From positions 1-64,000 of the forward strand of contig SAQG01000014.1 in assembly GCA_004020315.1 (NCBI GenBank): a DNA stretch of 64,000 nucleotides. The letters are read 5' to 3'. Of the stretch, positions 9,482 through 19,836 are shown one piece after another. A program made the position numbers and the translations under genes. The notes beneath the pieces were generated by a model. That model did no database searches. It had not been told where the DNA came from and saw nothing but the letters and a program-made list of their open reading frames with translations. Source of the stretch: Mesorhizobium sp. Its GTDB lineage: Bacteria > Pseudomonadota > Alphaproteobacteria > Rhizobiales > Rhizobiaceae. Each line of letters begins with the position of its first letter. Within the stretch, counting starts at the first letter, position 1.

Positions 9482-10726
9482 TCATTGCTTCGCAGGCCCG
9501 TCGGAATCGTCGTTGCGCTTGGCCAGCCGGGCGAAGACCGTCGATGTGCGCAAAAGGCCGATGAAACGGCTGCGATGGCCGGCCGGCACGCCGGATCGCA
9601 CCTGCATCCGGTACAGGATGACCACGACGAAGATGGCGTAGACGATGGCGGTGAACACGAACAGCGCGCTTGGTCCGAAGTATTGCATCGCCGTCGAGGC
9701 GGCGAACGGCCCGCCAATGGCGCCGAAGGAATAGAACAGCATCAGCGCCGCGTTGATCAGCACGAACTCGCCCTTGTCGGCGCGGTCGTTGGAATGCGCC
9801 GCCGACAGAGAATAGAGCGGCATGGCGAAGCAGCCGAAGATGAAGACGATCACGAAGTTGAGGGATGGGTCGCTGTGCGCCCAAAACACCAGCGCCAGCG
9901 ATGCCAGCAGCGCGCAGCACGTCGTTATCAGCAGCACGGAACGCCGGTCCCAGCGGTCCGACAGATAGCCGAGCGGATACTGGATGATGGCGCCGCCGAA
10001 GATGCCGACGCTGACGAATGTGACGACGTCGGTGACCGACATGCCGATCTGTTCGGCGTAGACCGGCGACAATGTGCGGAAAGCGCTGTTGGTGACACCG
10101 ACGGCGATGCAGCCGAAGCAGCCGAGCGGTGAAATCCGCCAGACGCGGGCCAGGTCGAGCTTGACGTCTTCCGGCGGGGTCGGATTGGAGCGGTCGCCGA
10201 GCGACACCGGCACCAGCGAGAGCGTGATCATGATCGACATGATGGCGAAGATGGCGAAACCGCCGGCGCCGACGATCGGGATCAGAAACTGTGCGCCTGT
10301 GACCGAGCCGATGTCGACCATCCTGTAGATGGCCAGCACCCGCGCGCGGTCCTTGTTGGCGGCCCCGGAATTGAGCCAGGCTTCCATGATGGTGAACAGG
10401 CCGGCGAAGCAGAACCCACCGGCGAGGCGCAACGCGCACCACATGACCGGATCGACGACCAGCACCAAAAGCAATGTGCCGGCCGAAGCGATCGCCGCCA
10501 GCGCTGAAAAGGCGCGCACATGGCCGACGGCCTTCATGATGTGGGTGACGGCGAGGCAGCCGAGCAGGAAGCCGGCGAAATAGAACGTGCCCATCAGGCC
10601 GATGGTCGAGGCCGAAAATCCCTCCTGCGCCCCGCGCAACGCGATCACGGTGCTCTGCAGGCCGTTGCCGCCGAGCAGGATGCCGGCGGCAATAAGGAGC
10701 GGGATCAGCGGGCGCATGGAGGACAT
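9482..10726 (-). CDS. MFS transporter (YcaD-like)
   Basis: A 414-residue, 12-TM major-facilitator protein. N-terminal sequence LIPLLIAAGILLGGNGLQSTVIALRG and the RLAGGFCFAGLFTIMEAWLNSGA segment resemble the YcaD/UMF-type subfamily rather than drug exporters. The loop between TM8 and TM9 keeps a D-R-W-D-R-R basic motif. The substrate cannot be read from sequence. A second in-frame Met three codons later is an equally plausible start, since neither has a strong ribosome-binding site. Transcribed toward rnd with a gap of about 95 bases. Confidence 0.8.
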   Translation of the reverse strand: MSSMRPLIPLLIAAGILLGGNGLQSTVIALRGAQEGFSASTIGLMGTFYFAGFLLGCLAVTHIMKAVGHVRAFSALAAIASAGTLLLVLVVDPVMWCALRLAGGFCFAGLFTIMEAWLNSGAANKDRARVLAIYRMVDIGSVTGAQFLIPIVGAGGFAIFAIMSIMITLSLVPVSLGDRSNPTPPEDVKLDLARVWRISPLGCFGCIAVGVTNSAFRTLSPVYAEQIGMSVTDVVTFVSVGIFGGAIIQYPLGYLSDRWDRRSVLLITTCCALLASLALVFWAHSDPSLNFVIVFIFGCFAMPLYSLSAAHSNDRADKGEFVLINAALMLFYSFGAIGGPFAASTAMQYFGPSALFVFTAIVYAIFVVVILYRMQVRSGVPAGHRSRFIGLLRTSTVFARLAKRNDDSDGPAKQ

Positions 10727-10885
10727 GAAAGAAGGCCTGTCGTTGATCCTTCTTGGACCATCGTCCGCGCCAATGCCAGCGGCAATTCCCGGCGGTTAGC
10801 AGGCCAGCGCCGGCTATCAATGTCCCAATTTGAATTTCGACTTAGGGTCGGTCTTCCGACGGCGCGCTGGGGGTAGTGCGCCGCC

Positions 10886-11389
10886 TTACCGCAGGATTCT
10901 GTTTGTCATCAGCCATTTCACGGAGCGGGGCCACGCGTGGTTCGCACCCATGCGAAGGTCGGTAAAGCCCTGCGAAACAGGTTTCCCGGTTTCAGCGTCG
11001 AGGATGCGAATGAACATCGTATGCTCTGTTCGGTTGACGCGCGTTACGACACCCAGCAAGGCAAGGGACGCGCCGTGCTCCTTGGCGATTTTGCCTTCAC
11101 AGCCCCCGCAGTTGCGCAATCCATGCGGCGCAACCGCCTTCTCATCCCCCGCTGGAGCATCGATCACTGTAAAACGCCCGGATTGGGAGAGCATGTCCTT
11201 CGCAACTTGTGCCGACTCGGACAGATAGCGCCTGTCGTGTTCATCCGGCGGAATTATTCCTGCCCCAGCGCTCTTGTCCTCCAATTCGAAAGGAAAGACC
11301 TCGATGGACATCGGCTTTGTCTGAGCGTGTGCAAATGCGCAGGTGCCAACAAGCAGGGTCATCAGGACAGTCAATGTGCGAATGCGCAT
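10886..11389 (-). CDS. exported protein, DUF2380/DUF3280-like
   Basis: A 168-residue protein with a signal peptide (residues 1-22, ending AFAHA). The mature part has SIEVFPFELEDKSAG and a conserved-looking CGGC dithiol near GLRNCGGCEGKIAKEHGA. This architecture (cleaved peptide, FDFEL-like first strand, ADxxxLSxSGRF) is like the small secreted DUF2380/DUF3280 families, though the exact family is uncertain. A GGAGG site seven bases upstream of ATG 11389 fixes the start; a longer in-frame ORF to 11647 is not used. Divergent from aspS. Function unknown. Confidence 0.65.
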   Translation of the reverse strand: MRIRTLTVLMTLLVGTCAFAHAQTKPMSIEVFPFELEDKSAGAGIIPPDEHDRRYLSESAQVAKDMLSQSGRFTVIDAPAGDEKAVAPHGLRNCGGCEGKIAKEHGASLALLGVVTRVNRTEHTMFIRILDAETGKPVSQGFTDLRMGANHAWPRSVKWLMTNRILR

Positions 11390-11640
11390 GGTAGTCCTCC
11401 CGTCAACGTGACGGCCATTGTACACGGCTCGACCACACTGATCACGGTCAAGCAGAGGAAATTCTGCGCTTTGACTGTGGTGTGAAGTTTTCCAACAGCC
11501 TCGGATGAATGCCGAAGTTCGAATCAAGATGCTGCCCGGGCGCCGCCTGCCTTGACAAAGGCGGCCTCTCATGTGCTTTTCGCGCAAATTTTCGGGCCGG
11601 GCCATCATGCCTTGGCCGCAATCAGCATCCGGACTTACCA

Positions 11641-13437
11641 ATGACAATGCATCGTTACCGCAGCCATACCTGTGCCCAATTGAGGAAGAGCGACGTCGGC
11701 TCTTCCGTTCGCCTGTCGGGCTGGGTGCATCGCGTGCGCGATCATGGCGGCCTGCTCTTCATCGATTTGCGCGACCACTATGGCCTGACCCAGATCGTCG
11801 CCGACCCGGATTCGCCGGCTTTCAAGATCGCCGAGACCGTGCGCGGCGAGTGGGTCATCCGCGTCGACGGCGAGGTCAAGGCGCGTCTGCCCGAGACGGC
11901 CAACGCCAATTTGCCGACCGGCGAGATCGAGATTTTCGCGCGCGAGATCGAAGTGCTGTCGGCGGCCAAGGAACTGCCGCTGCCGGTGTTCGGCGAGCCC
12001 GATTATCCCGAGGACATCCGTCTCAAATACCGCTTCCTCGACCTGCGCCGCGACACACTGCACAAGAACATCGTGGCGCGCACGAAGATCATCGCCGAGA
12101 TGCGCAAGCGCATGGGCGAGGTCGGCTTCACCGAATTCTCGACACCGATCCTGACCGCTTCGTCGCCCGAAGGCGCGCGCGACTTCCTGGTGCCGTCGCG
12201 CATCCATCCCGGCACCTTCTACGCGCTGCCGCAGGCACCGCAGATATACAAGCAATTGATCATGGTGTCGGGCTTCGACCGTTACTTCCAGATCGCGCCC
12301 TGCTTCCGCGACGAGGACCCGCGCGCCGACCGCCTGCCGGGCGAATTCTATCAGCTTGACGTGGAGATGAGCTTCGTCGAGCAGGACGATATCCTGGCGA
12401 CCATGGAGCCGGTGATGCGCGGCGTGTTCGAGACCTTTGCCGCCGGAAAGCCGGTGACGCAGAACTTTCCGCGCATCGCTTATGACGTCGCTATGCGCAA
12501 ATACGGCACGGACAAGCCGGACCTGCGCAACCCGATCGAGATGCAGGCGGTCTCCGACCATTTCCGCGATTCCGGCTTCAAGGTGTTCGCCAATATCCTT
12601 GCCAACGACCCGAAGGCCGAGGTTTGGGCCATTCCGGCCAAGACCGGCGGCTCACGCGCCTTCTGCGACCGCATGAATTCCTGGGCGCAGGGCGAGGGCC
12701 AGCCCGGCCTCGGCTACATCTTCTGGCGCAAGGAGGGCGAGAAGCTCGAAGGCGCCGGTCCGCTGGCCAAGAACATCGGCGAGGAGCGCACCGAGGCGAT
12801 CCGCCTTCAGCTCGGCCTTGCCGATGGCGACGCCGCCTTCTTCGTCGCCGGCGACCCGAAAAAGTTCGTCTCGTTCGCAGGCGCGGCCCGCACCCGCGCC
12901 GGCGAGGAACTGAACCTAGTCGACCGCGACCGCTTCGAACTGTGCTGGATCGTCGACTTTCCCTTCTTCGAATGGAACGAAGACGAGAAAAAGATCGATT
13001 TCGCCCACAATCCGTTTTCCATGCCGCGGGGCGGCATCGATGCGCTCAACGGCGAGGATCTGCTCGGCATCAAGGCGTTCCAGTATGACATGGTCTGCAA
13101 CGGTTTCGAGATCGCGTCGGGCGGCATCCGCAACCATCTGCCGGAAACCATGGTCAAGGCGTTCGAGACTGTCGGGCTGAATCGCGAGACGGTCGAGGAG
13201 CGCTTCGGTGGCCTCTACCGCGCTTTCCAGTATGGCGCACCGCCGCATGGCGGCATGGCGGCCGGCATTGACCGCGTCGTCATGTTGCTGGTCGGCGCCA
13301 GGAACCTGCGCGAAGTGACGATGTTCCCGATGAACCAGCAGGCCTATGACCTGTTGATGAACGCGCCGTCGGAAGCCAGCCCGCAGCAGCTTCGCGAATT
13401 GTCGCTGCGCGTCGCCGTGACCAAGAAAGAGGCTTAA
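11641..13437 (+). CDS. aspS: aspartyl-tRNA synthetase
   Basis: A 598-residue class II synthetase that charges tRNA-Asp (possibly also tRNA-Asn, as in many alphaproteobacteria). The N-terminal OB anticodon-binding fold spans about residues 1-110 ([18 protein letters not shown]). Motif 2 is [10 protein letters not shown], and motif 3 ends [14 protein letters not shown]. The bacterial GAD insertion lies at about residues 310-420. Start ATG 11641 (or the Met two codons on) begins the conserved [12 protein letters not shown]; the longer open frame upstream lacks similarity. A bidirectional terminator follows. Confidence 0.97.
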   Translation: MTMHRYRSHTCAQLRKSDVGSSVRLSGWVHRVRDHGGLLFIDLRDHYGLTQIVADPDSPAFKIAETVRGEWVIRVDGEVKARLPETANANLPTGEIEIFAREIEVLSAAKELPLPVFGEPDYPEDIRLKYRFLDLRRDTLHKNIVARTKIIAEMRKRMGEVGFTEFSTPILTASSPEGARDFLVPSRIHPGTFYALPQAPQIYKQLIMVSGFDRYFQIAPCFRDEDPRADRLPGEFYQLDVEMSFVEQDDILATMEPVMRGVFETFAAGKPVTQNFPRIAYDVAMRKYGTDKPDLRNPIEMQAVSDHFRDSGFKVFANILANDPKAEVWAIPAKTGGSRAFCDRMNSWAQGEGQPGLGYIFWRKEGEKLEGAGPLAKNIGEERTEAIRLQLGLADGDAAFFVAGDPKKFVSFAGAARTRAGEELNLVDRDRFELCWIVDFPFFEWNEDEKKIDFAHNPFSMPRGGIDALNGEDLLGIKAFQYDMVCNGFEIASGGIRNHLPETMVKAFETVGLNRETVEERFGGLYRAFQYGAPPHGGMAAGIDRVVMLLVGARNLREVTMFPMNQQAYDLLMNAPSEASPQQLRELSLRVAVTKKEA

Positions 13438-13470
13438 AAGCCTCCCGCAACCGGTTCTATTGATTCGTAA

Positions 13471-13500
13471 AAAAAGCCCGGCATCGCTGCCGGGCTTTTC
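13471..13500. terminator. bidirectional intrinsic terminator after aspS
   Basis: AGCCCGGCA and TGCCGGGCT form a 9-bp stem with a TCGC loop, flanked by an A-run on the left and TTTT on the right. It serves both aspS and the convergent gene ending at 13522. Confidence 0.85.
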
Positions 13501-13521
13501 GCTTTCAAGGGACTGCTCCGG

Positions 13522-14712
13522 TCAGTCTTCGTTCGCCTTGACCGTCACGCCAAGCGTCTTCGGCAGGTCGAGCGGATTGGACATGGCGCCTGCCATGATC
13601 AGCGCGAACGGCACTGCTGCCGGCGGCTCGGCCGAGATTTCGAGGCTCTGCGGATCGTCGAGAAATTTGCCGACCTCAGCCGACACCTGCGCCGTCAATT
13701 CGGGGTTGTTGAGCTGCGCCATGCCGAAAGGTATGATCGCCTTGGCCTGGTTGGCGATGTCCTTGCCGGACATGCCTTGCTGCTTGCCGGCATAGTCCAG
13801 CACCTTGTTGGTCAGCGAATCATCGTCGAAGCGGATCGAAGCGCTGTTGAACGAAAGCTGCTGCAAGATGCCGAGCATGGCCATCCCTTGTGCCGAATTG
13901 TCGGCGCCTTCGGGCTGCGCCGCCATCTTCTTCTGCGCCTCCTGCAGCGCCTTGATGACGTCAAGCGTGTAGCCGCCGAGACCGAGGGTCACGCCGAGCG
14001 TTCCGGCATTGTCGACGGAGATGTCGTATTTCGACAGCTCCATCTTGCCGTCCGAAGGCTGCCAGGTGCCCTCCATTTTAAGGTTCCCGGTGATGTTCTG
14101 GTAGCCGAGCGCGTTGATCACGTCCTTGGATTTTGGGTCCTCGATCAGCGTCAGGTCGGCATTGAATTTTTCCGTGGTCCCGGAAAACGCCATCGCCTTG
14201 CCGTCGGCCGGCGGGGTGATTTCGATGGCGAGCCCGTCCATCGAGAAGGCGGTCTTGTCGGCGACCTTGACCGTCATGTTGTCGAGTTCGGCCGACTTAT
14301 ACATCATCATTGAGCCCAGCGGGCCTGTGGCGCCGTCGGCCGGAACCGTCATGTCGTGGATGATGAAGGGGCTGAGGTCGAGCGTGACGCCGTCCTCGCT
14401 GTGCTGGAACGCCGAAGTCGAGACGGTTTCGATTTCATAGCCGCCATCGGCTTCGGTCACGCCTTCGAGTTTGACGTCGCCGATCTTGAACGCTTCCTTT
14501 TCGGCCGCCGGTTTGAAAGCCACGCCCTGCAGCACCATGCTGGAGGCATCGCCCGTCACCCCGGTCCATGAGATGTCTACGCCCTGGGCGGCGAGAGCTG
14601 CCTTCAGCCGGTCGGCGACCGCCGCATCCTGCGCGAAGGCCGGGTTCAGCGGCAGCGTCAGCAGGAAGGTCGAAAAAGCCAGTTTGTTGAGTGTCGAGCG
14701 TCTGATCGTCAT
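13522..14712 (-). CDS. large exported protein of unknown function
   Basis: A 396-residue protein with a clear signal peptide (residues 1-28, LAFSTFLLTLPLNPAFAQDA). The mature part consists of beta-rich repeats such as MVLQGVAFKPA, IGDVKLEGV and GLAIEITPPADG. This suggests a periplasmic or surface protein of beta-helical or AsmA/DUF945-like character, but I cannot name the family. ATG 14712 has an AGGGGA ribosome-binding site and was preferred over 14751. It is divergent from parC and stands alone. Confidence 0.7.
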   Translation of the reverse strand: MTIRRSTLNKLAFSTFLLTLPLNPAFAQDAAVADRLKAALAAQGVDISWTGVTGDASSMVLQGVAFKPAAEKEAFKIGDVKLEGVTEADGGYEIETVSTSAFQHSEDGVTLDLSPFIIHDMTVPADGATGPLGSMMMYKSAELDNMTVKVADKTAFSMDGLAIEITPPADGKAMAFSGTTEKFNADLTLIEDPKSKDVINALGYQNITGNLKMEGTWQPSDGKMELSKYDISVDNAGTLGVTLGLGGYTLDVIKALQEAQKKMAAQPEGADNSAQGMAMLGILQQLSFNSASIRFDDDSLTNKVLDYAGKQQGMSGKDIANQAKAIIPFGMAQLNNPELTAQVSAEVGKFLDDPQSLEISAEPPAAVPFALIMAGAMSNPLDLPKTLGVTVKANED

Positions 14713-14975
14713 CGCGGTCCCCTGAGAGTATCCTGAAGATTGTCTTTTCAATTCGTTGCGCCGTCACCCTTCAGCGACGAACTGGACGGGAAAAAGGCGT
14801 TCTCCCGCACAATGGTCGAAAACCACGGCGAAAGGCAAATCCGATCCATCGCCCTTTGCCATAGAAGCGGGATGTAACCGATTGATGTTGGTCGGCGCCC
14901 GGTTCGTGTTGCGCAGGAGGCTGCGCCAATCAAGCCCCTCTTGCCGCGAATCACCCGCTCGGCTAGTCCCACCCC

Positions 14976-17228
14976 ATGGGAAAAAGGCTTTTGCCGCCTG
15001 GCGATGGCGGTGGCGACAACATCGAGCCGATCGATCTGAAGAAAGCGCTGGAAGAGCGCTATCTCGCCTATGCGCTGTCGACCATCATGCACCGGGCGCT
15101 GCCGGATGTGCGCGACGGGCTGAAGCCGGTCCATCGCCGGATCATGCATGCCATGCGGCTGCTCAGGCTCAACCCAGACCAGGGGTTCGCCAAATGCGCC
15201 CGCATCGTCGGCGAGGTGATGGGCAAGTTCCATCCGCATGGCGACCAGTCGATCTACGACGCGCTGGTGCGGCTGGCGCAGGATTTTTCGATGCGCTATC
15301 CCCTGGTCGACGGGCAGGGCAATTTCGGCAATATCGACGGCGATAACGCCGCCGCGATGCGCTACACCGAAGCACGCATGACCGATGTGGCGACCGAGCT
15401 GCTGTCGGGCATCACCGAGGATGCGGTCGACTATCGGCCGACCTACAATGAGGAGGACGAGGAGCCGGTCGTGCTGCCCGGCGCCTTCCCGAATCTGCTC
15501 GCCAACGGCTCGTCCGGCATTGCCGTCGGCATGGCGACCTCGATCCCGCCGCACAATGCCGCTGAGCTCTGCGACGCCGCCCTGCATCTGATCGAGCATC
15601 CCGATGCGCCGGTGACGGCGTTGATGGACTTCGTCCAAGGTCCGGATTTCCCGACCGGCGGCATCATCGTCGATAGCCGGGCCTCGATCCTCGAAGCCTA
15701 TGAAACCGGTCGCGGTGGTTTCCGCGTCAGGGCGAAATGGAGCCAGGAGGACCAGGGCAGGGGCACCTGGAGCATCGTCGTCACCGAAATCCCCTACGGC
15801 GTCCAGAAGGCGCGGCTGATCGAAAAGATCGCCGAGCTTCTGATGGCGCGCAAATTGCCGCTGCTCGAGGATATCCGCGACGAGAGTGCCGAAGACGTCC
15901 GCGTCGTGCTGGTGCCGAAGAGCCGTTCGGTCGATCCCGGCATCCTGATGGAATCGCTGTTCAAGCTGACCGAGCTCGAAAGCCGCTTTCCGCTCAACAT
16001 GAACGTCCTGTCGCGCGGCAAGATACCCAACGTGCTGTCGCTGAAAGGCGTGCTCAAGGAATGGCTGGAGCACCGCCGCGAGGTGCTGATCCGCCGCTCC
16101 AGGCATCGCCTTAGCGAGATCGAAAGGCGGCTGGAGATCCTCGCCGGCTATCTGATCGCCTATCTCAACATCGACGAGGTGATCAGGATCATCCGCGAGG
16201 AGGACGAGCCCAAGCAAGTGATGATGGCTCGTTGGTCGCTCACCGACAACCAGGCCGAAGCCATCCTCAACATGCGGCTCAGGGCCCTGCGCAAGCTCGA
16301 GGAATTCGAGATCCGCAAGGAATTCGACGGCCTCACCACCGAGAAGAAGCAGATCGAGGCGCTGCTTGCGTCCAATGCCAGGCAGTGGTCGACGATCAAG
16401 TGGGAAGTCTCCAGCATTCGCAAGAAATTCGGATCGGAGACCGAGCTCGGCAAGCGCCGGACCCAATTCGCCGACGCGCCCGAACATGATCTGACCGACA
16501 TCGCCCATGCCATGATCGAGCGCGAGCCGGTTACCGTGGTCGTTTCGGAAAAGGGCTGGCTCAGGGCGATGAAAGGTCACCTGACCGACCACTCGTTGCT
16601 GACCTTCAAGGAGGGCGACAGCCTCAAGCTCGCCTTCCACGCCCAGACCACCGACAAGGTGCTGGTCTTCACCACCGGCGGCAAGTTCTACACGATTGGC
16701 GCCGACCGGCTGCCGGGCGGTCGTGGCCATGGCGAACCGATCCGCATCATCGTCGATATGGACAACGACCAGGACATCGTCACCGCGTTCGTCCATGATC
16801 CCAAGCGCAAGCTGCTCTTGGTGTCGCATGACGGCAATGGCTTCATCGTCCCGGAAGAAGAGGTCGTCGCCAACACCCGCAAGGGCAAGCAGGTGATGAA
16901 CGTCAAGGCGCCCGATGAGGCCCAGCGCTGTGTGCCCGTCGCCGGCGACCATCTCGCCATCGTCGGCGAGAACCGCAAGATGCTGGTCTTTCCGCTCGCC
17001 GAGATCCCTGAGATGGGGCGCGGCAAAGGCGTTCGCCTGCAGAAATACAAGGATGGCGGTGTGCTCGACCTCAAGACCTTCACGCTCGCGAGCGGTCTCT
17101 CCTGGCAGGATTCGGCCGACCGCACCTTCATCAAATCACGTGAAGAGCTGATAGAGTGGATTGGTGCTCGAGCCTCGGCCGGACGCATGGTGCCGAAGGG
17201 ATTCCCGAGGACGGGGAAATTCGGGTAA
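14976..17228 (+). CDS. parC: DNA topoisomerase IV subunit A
   Basis: A 750-residue type IIA topoisomerase breakage-reunion subunit, shorter than GyrA and with a reduced C-terminal beta-pinwheel, so ParC rather than GyrA. The catalytic tyrosine is Tyr130 in [10 protein letters not shown]. The quinolone-resistance region reads [12 protein letters not shown]: the position of E. coli ParC Ser80 (GyrA Ser83) is Gln91 and that of Glu84 (GyrA Asp87) is Asp95. With ParE it decatenates replicated chromosomes. ATG 14976 begins [13 protein letters not shown]. No neighbour is functionally linked. Confidence 0.94.
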   Translation: MGKRLLPPGDGGGDNIEPIDLKKALEERYLAYALSTIMHRALPDVRDGLKPVHRRIMHAMRLLRLNPDQGFAKCARIVGEVMGKFHPHGDQSIYDALVRLAQDFSMRYPLVDGQGNFGNIDGDNAAAMRYTEARMTDVATELLSGITEDAVDYRPTYNEEDEEPVVLPGAFPNLLANGSSGIAVGMATSIPPHNAAELCDAALHLIEHPDAPVTALMDFVQGPDFPTGGIIVDSRASILEAYETGRGGFRVRAKWSQEDQGRGTWSIVVTEIPYGVQKARLIEKIAELLMARKLPLLEDIRDESAEDVRVVLVPKSRSVDPGILMESLFKLTELESRFPLNMNVLSRGKIPNVLSLKGVLKEWLEHRREVLIRRSRHRLSEIERRLEILAGYLIAYLNIDEVIRIIREEDEPKQVMMARWSLTDNQAEAILNMRLRALRKLEEFEIRKEFDGLTTEKKQIEALLASNARQWSTIKWEVSSIRKKFGSETELGKRRTQFADAPEHDLTDIAHAMIEREPVTVVVSEKGWLRAMKGHLTDHSLLTFKEGDSLKLAFHAQTTDKVLVFTTGGKFYTIGADRLPGGRGHGEPIRIIVDMDNDQDIVTAFVHDPKRKLLLVSHDGNGFIVPEEEVVANTRKGKQVMNVKAPDEAQRCVPVAGDHLAIVGENRKMLVFPLAEIPEMGRGKGVRLQKYKDGGVLDLKTFTLASGLSWQDSADRTFIKSREELIEWIGARASAGRMVPKGFPRTGKFG

Positions 17229-17234
17229 GCTGCC

Positions 17235-17388
17235 AATCTCCCCCCTTGAGGGGGAGATGTCGCCGAAGGCGACAGAGGGGGTCGCCGCGCGTGAAGCTCC
17301 AGCCTCCTTTGTTCGTGGTAAGGGGTCGCGTCTGAACGTTCCGACCCCCTCTGGCCTGCCGGCCATCTCCCCCTCAAGGGGGGAGATT
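17235..17388. repeat. long inverted-repeat element, 24-bp perfect arms
   Basis: Arms at 17235-17258 and 17365-17388 are exact reverse complements over 24 bases, each internally palindromic (atctcccccct / agggggagat types). The interior has inverted gaggg(g)gtcg / cgaccccctc parts. The 154-bp unit has no ORF and lies in the 270-base gap after parC. A single degenerate half-copy is at about 49190-49222. Distinct in sequence from the element at 8039-8223 but built the same way. Confidence 0.75.
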
Positions 17389-17498
17389 AGCGCCTCCATG
17401 CAAACATTTGGAATGTCGTCACGATTGCTGCACTATGTCGGTGCATAAGCATCGCTACATAAGGCGCGCGGACAGACGCCTTTGGGAGAAATGGGCAT

Positions 17499-18725
17499 TT
17501 GAAAGAAGCCAGGGTTCGGAATCCGGAAGGGCAGCAGCGCTTGTTCGGCCTGTCGACGCCGGTCAGATCCGCCGTCATTCCGCCGCTGTCGGCGGCGCGG
17601 TGGCTCCTGGTGCTGATCGTCGCCGCCGGGGTCTATTTCTTTCATGGTTTCCTGGTCCCGGTGCTGGCTGCTCTCGTCATCGCCTTTGCCAGCTGGCCGC
17701 TCTATCGGCGGCTGCTCGCTGCCGTCGGCGGCAACCGCACGATCGCCGCGACATTGGCGATCCTGTTCATCCTGACCTTCCTGGTGGTGCCGATCGCGCT
17801 CGCCGGCGCCTACGCCAGCAACGAAGTCCGCGAATGGGTCGGCTGGGCGATCGAAACCAACCGCAAAGGCGCGGTGACGCCGCACTGGATCGCCACGCTG
17901 CCTGTGGTGGGCGAATGGCTGAACGAGCAGTGGACGCGCAATCTCGGCCATCCCGGCGGCATCGGCGAATTGATCCAGCTGATCAGCGGCGCCAATATCG
18001 GCAGCATCTACCGCGGCGTGCTGGCCGCCGGCGGCAGCGCCTTCGGCCTTCTGCTGGCGCTGCTGTTCATGATGATCGCGCTGTTCTTTGCCTATCGCGA
18101 CGGCGAGCATTTTGCCGGGCAGGTCGACCGTCTCGGCGAACGCATCCTGCCGACCAGGTGGGAGCGGATTTCACGCGTCGTGCCGGCGACGATTTCCTCG
18201 ACGGTAACCGGCATGACCATTATCGCCATCGGCGAGGGGGTGGTGCTGGGCGTGGCCTACTGGCTGGCCGGCGTGCCCTCGCCGGTGACGCTCGGCGCCC
18301 TGACCGGCGTCATGGCGCTGATCCCCGGCGGCGCACCGCTGTCCTTCACGCTTGTTTCGATCTATCTCGCCGCCAGCGGCTCGCCGATGGCCGGGTTGGC
18401 GCTGTTCATCTGGGGGTCCGTCGAACTGTTCATCGTCGACAAGACACTGCGCCCGAAACTGGTCGGCGGCCCGATAAAGTTACCGTTCCTGCCGACCTTT
18501 TTCGGCCTGATCGGCGGCGTCAAGACGATGGGCTTTCTTGGCCTGTTCATCGGCCCGGTGCTGATGGCATTGCTGGTCGCGATCTGGCGCGAATGGCTGC
18601 GCGAGGTGGAATTGGCCGACGAACTTGCCCCCCCAGCACCGGCGGAGCCGGAAGGGTCGCCGCCGCAAATCGAAATCGTTGCCGAGAACGAAATCGTTGG
18701 CGAGAAGAAGTCTCAGGCCGGGTGA
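17499..18725 (+). CDS. AI-2E family (UPF0118) transporter
   Basis: A 408-residue protein of the AI-2E exporter/PerM superfamily. Pattern: two N-terminal TM segments (residues 30-70), TM3, a soluble amphipathic domain at about 95-170, then five TM segments including the conserved ALTGVMALIPGGAPLSF region. Family members have been tied to AI-2 export, Na+/H+ antiport or other export, so the substrate cannot be stated. The C-terminal tail is acidic and Pro-rich. The 3' end overlaps the convergent EamA gene by 13 bases. Confidence 0.8.
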   Translation: MKEARVRNPEGQQRLFGLSTPVRSAVIPPLSAARWLLVLIVAAGVYFFHGFLVPVLAALVIAFASWPLYRRLLAAVGGNRTIAATLAILFILTFLVVPIALAGAYASNEVREWVGWAIETNRKGAVTPHWIATLPVVGEWLNEQWTRNLGHPGGIGELIQLISGANIGSIYRGVLAAGGSAFGLLLALLFMMIALFFAYRDGEHFAGQVDRLGERILPTRWERISRVVPATISSTVTGMTIIAIGEGVVLGVAYWLAGVPSPVTLGALTGVMALIPGGAPLSFTLVSIYLAASGSPMAGLALFIWGSVELFIVDKTLRPKLVGGPIKLPFLPTFFGLIGGVKTMGFLGLFIGPVLMALLVAIWREWLREVELADELAPPAPAEPEGSPPQIEIVAENEIVGEKKSQAG

Positions 18726-19609
18726 CTGACCGCAAGGGTTGCGCGGCGCTTGCGCCCCTCATGCAGCTGCCATAACGAATGGGTGACTAGTGTGACGATC
18801 AGGATCGCGCCGCCGATCAAGCTGTTGCGCGACGGCGTCTCGGCAAAGATCATCCACATCCAGACCGGCGCCAGCACGGTTTCGAGCAGATAGAACATCG
18901 CCACTTCCGGTCCCGAAATATATTTCGGTCCGTTGGCGAGGCAGAAGAACGAGATCGGCATGACGACGGCACCGTTGAAGATGATCCACCAAGGCGCGTT
19001 CACCTGAAGGCCTTCGCCTGAGACCATGAACACCGCGACGACCAGGGGCAGGATCACGCCGATCAGCGAAGTGAACCCCATGTCCTTGCCGCTGGCGCGC
19101 GAGATGGTGATGGCCAGCGCGATAAAAAAAGCCGAACATAGCGCCATGAGATCACCGAACAGGTACCCGGTGCCGATCGAATCGCCGACGATGATCGCGA
19201 CGCCGACGATCATGACCAGCATCGCGACCACGGTGACCAGTCGCGGCCGCTCCTTCAGGAACACCCAGGACAGCAGCGCCGCGAACACGGTGTTGAAGGC
19301 CAGGATGAAGACCAGATTGGCGGTTGTGGTGTGATAGATGCTGGTGACGAAGGTGACCGAGGTCAGCCCATAGCATATGGCGACAACGAGCCCCGACCAG
19401 CCGGGTATGAGCTGCGGTGCGTTCCGGCTCAGCGAACGCCACACAGCCCAGATGATCAGCGCCGCGACCAAGGTGGTGCCAGTGCGCAGCAGGAGGATCG
19501 TCCATGCGCCGCCGTCAGCGAGCCGGATCAGCGGAATGTCGATGGTCAGCGTCAGCCCGCCAATGGCGGTGATGAGAAGGCCCTTCTGATGATCGTTATG
19601 GGACGACAT
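18713..19609 (-). CDS. EamA/DMT-family transporter
   Basis: A 298-residue protein with ten predicted TM helices arranged as two EamA repeats (about residues 10-145 and 155-285), typical of RhaT/YdcZ-like metabolite exporters. TM1 (LITAIGGLTLTIDIPLIRLADG) carries the usual small-residue packing. The substrate is not inferable. It converges on and overlaps the AI-2E-type gene; upstream lies a RIME-like repeat rather than a partner gene. Confidence 0.82.
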   Translation of the reverse strand: MSSHNDHQKGLLITAIGGLTLTIDIPLIRLADGGAWTILLLRTGTTLVAALIIWAVWRSLSRNAPQLIPGWSGLVVAICYGLTSVTFVTSIYHTTTANLVFILAFNTVFAALLSWVFLKERPRLVTVVAMLVMIVGVAIIVGDSIGTGYLFGDLMALCSAFFIALAITISRASGKDMGFTSLIGVILPLVVAVFMVSGEGLQVNAPWWIIFNGAVVMPISFFCLANGPKYISGPEVAMFYLLETVLAPVWMWMIFAETPSRNSLIGGAILIVTLVTHSLWQLHEGRKRRATLAVSHPA

Positions 19610-19670
19610 GCGGCAATTCTCGCGATGGATTTGGAGGCGCCGGCCGCGCTATCGCACACTCTCCGCCGGC

Positions 19671-19775
19671 CGCATGACCCCGAAAATCGGAATCGATTTT
19701 CGGAAAGGATCATGCGCCAAATTAAAGTGTTACAGCGTCCTTTGCGCGCCCGAAAAGGGCGCGCGGCGCTGTAAC
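19671..19775. repeat. RIME-like mosaic repeat, modules 1+2 (copy B)
   Basis: Module 1 (19671-19717) has GCATGACC and GGATCATGC ends around cgaaaatcgg/ccgattttcg-like arms. Module 2 (about 19730-19775) pairs tacagcgtcc-ttgcgcgcc with ggcgcgcggcgctgta. The same two modules occur in the same order at 47971-48066 and reversed at 21401-21504. Confidence 0.75.
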
Positions 19776-19836
19776 GACGGAAAGGCCGGCATGCTCTCGC
19801 TTGAAACAGTTCAAGATTGGCTTTTGGAGAAACTAG

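Noticed and set aside
14748..16952. 734-codon open frame antisense to parC
   Set aside because: A GC-rich shadow of parC: composition and low complexity of the reverse frame, no ribosome-binding site, and parC is unmistakable.
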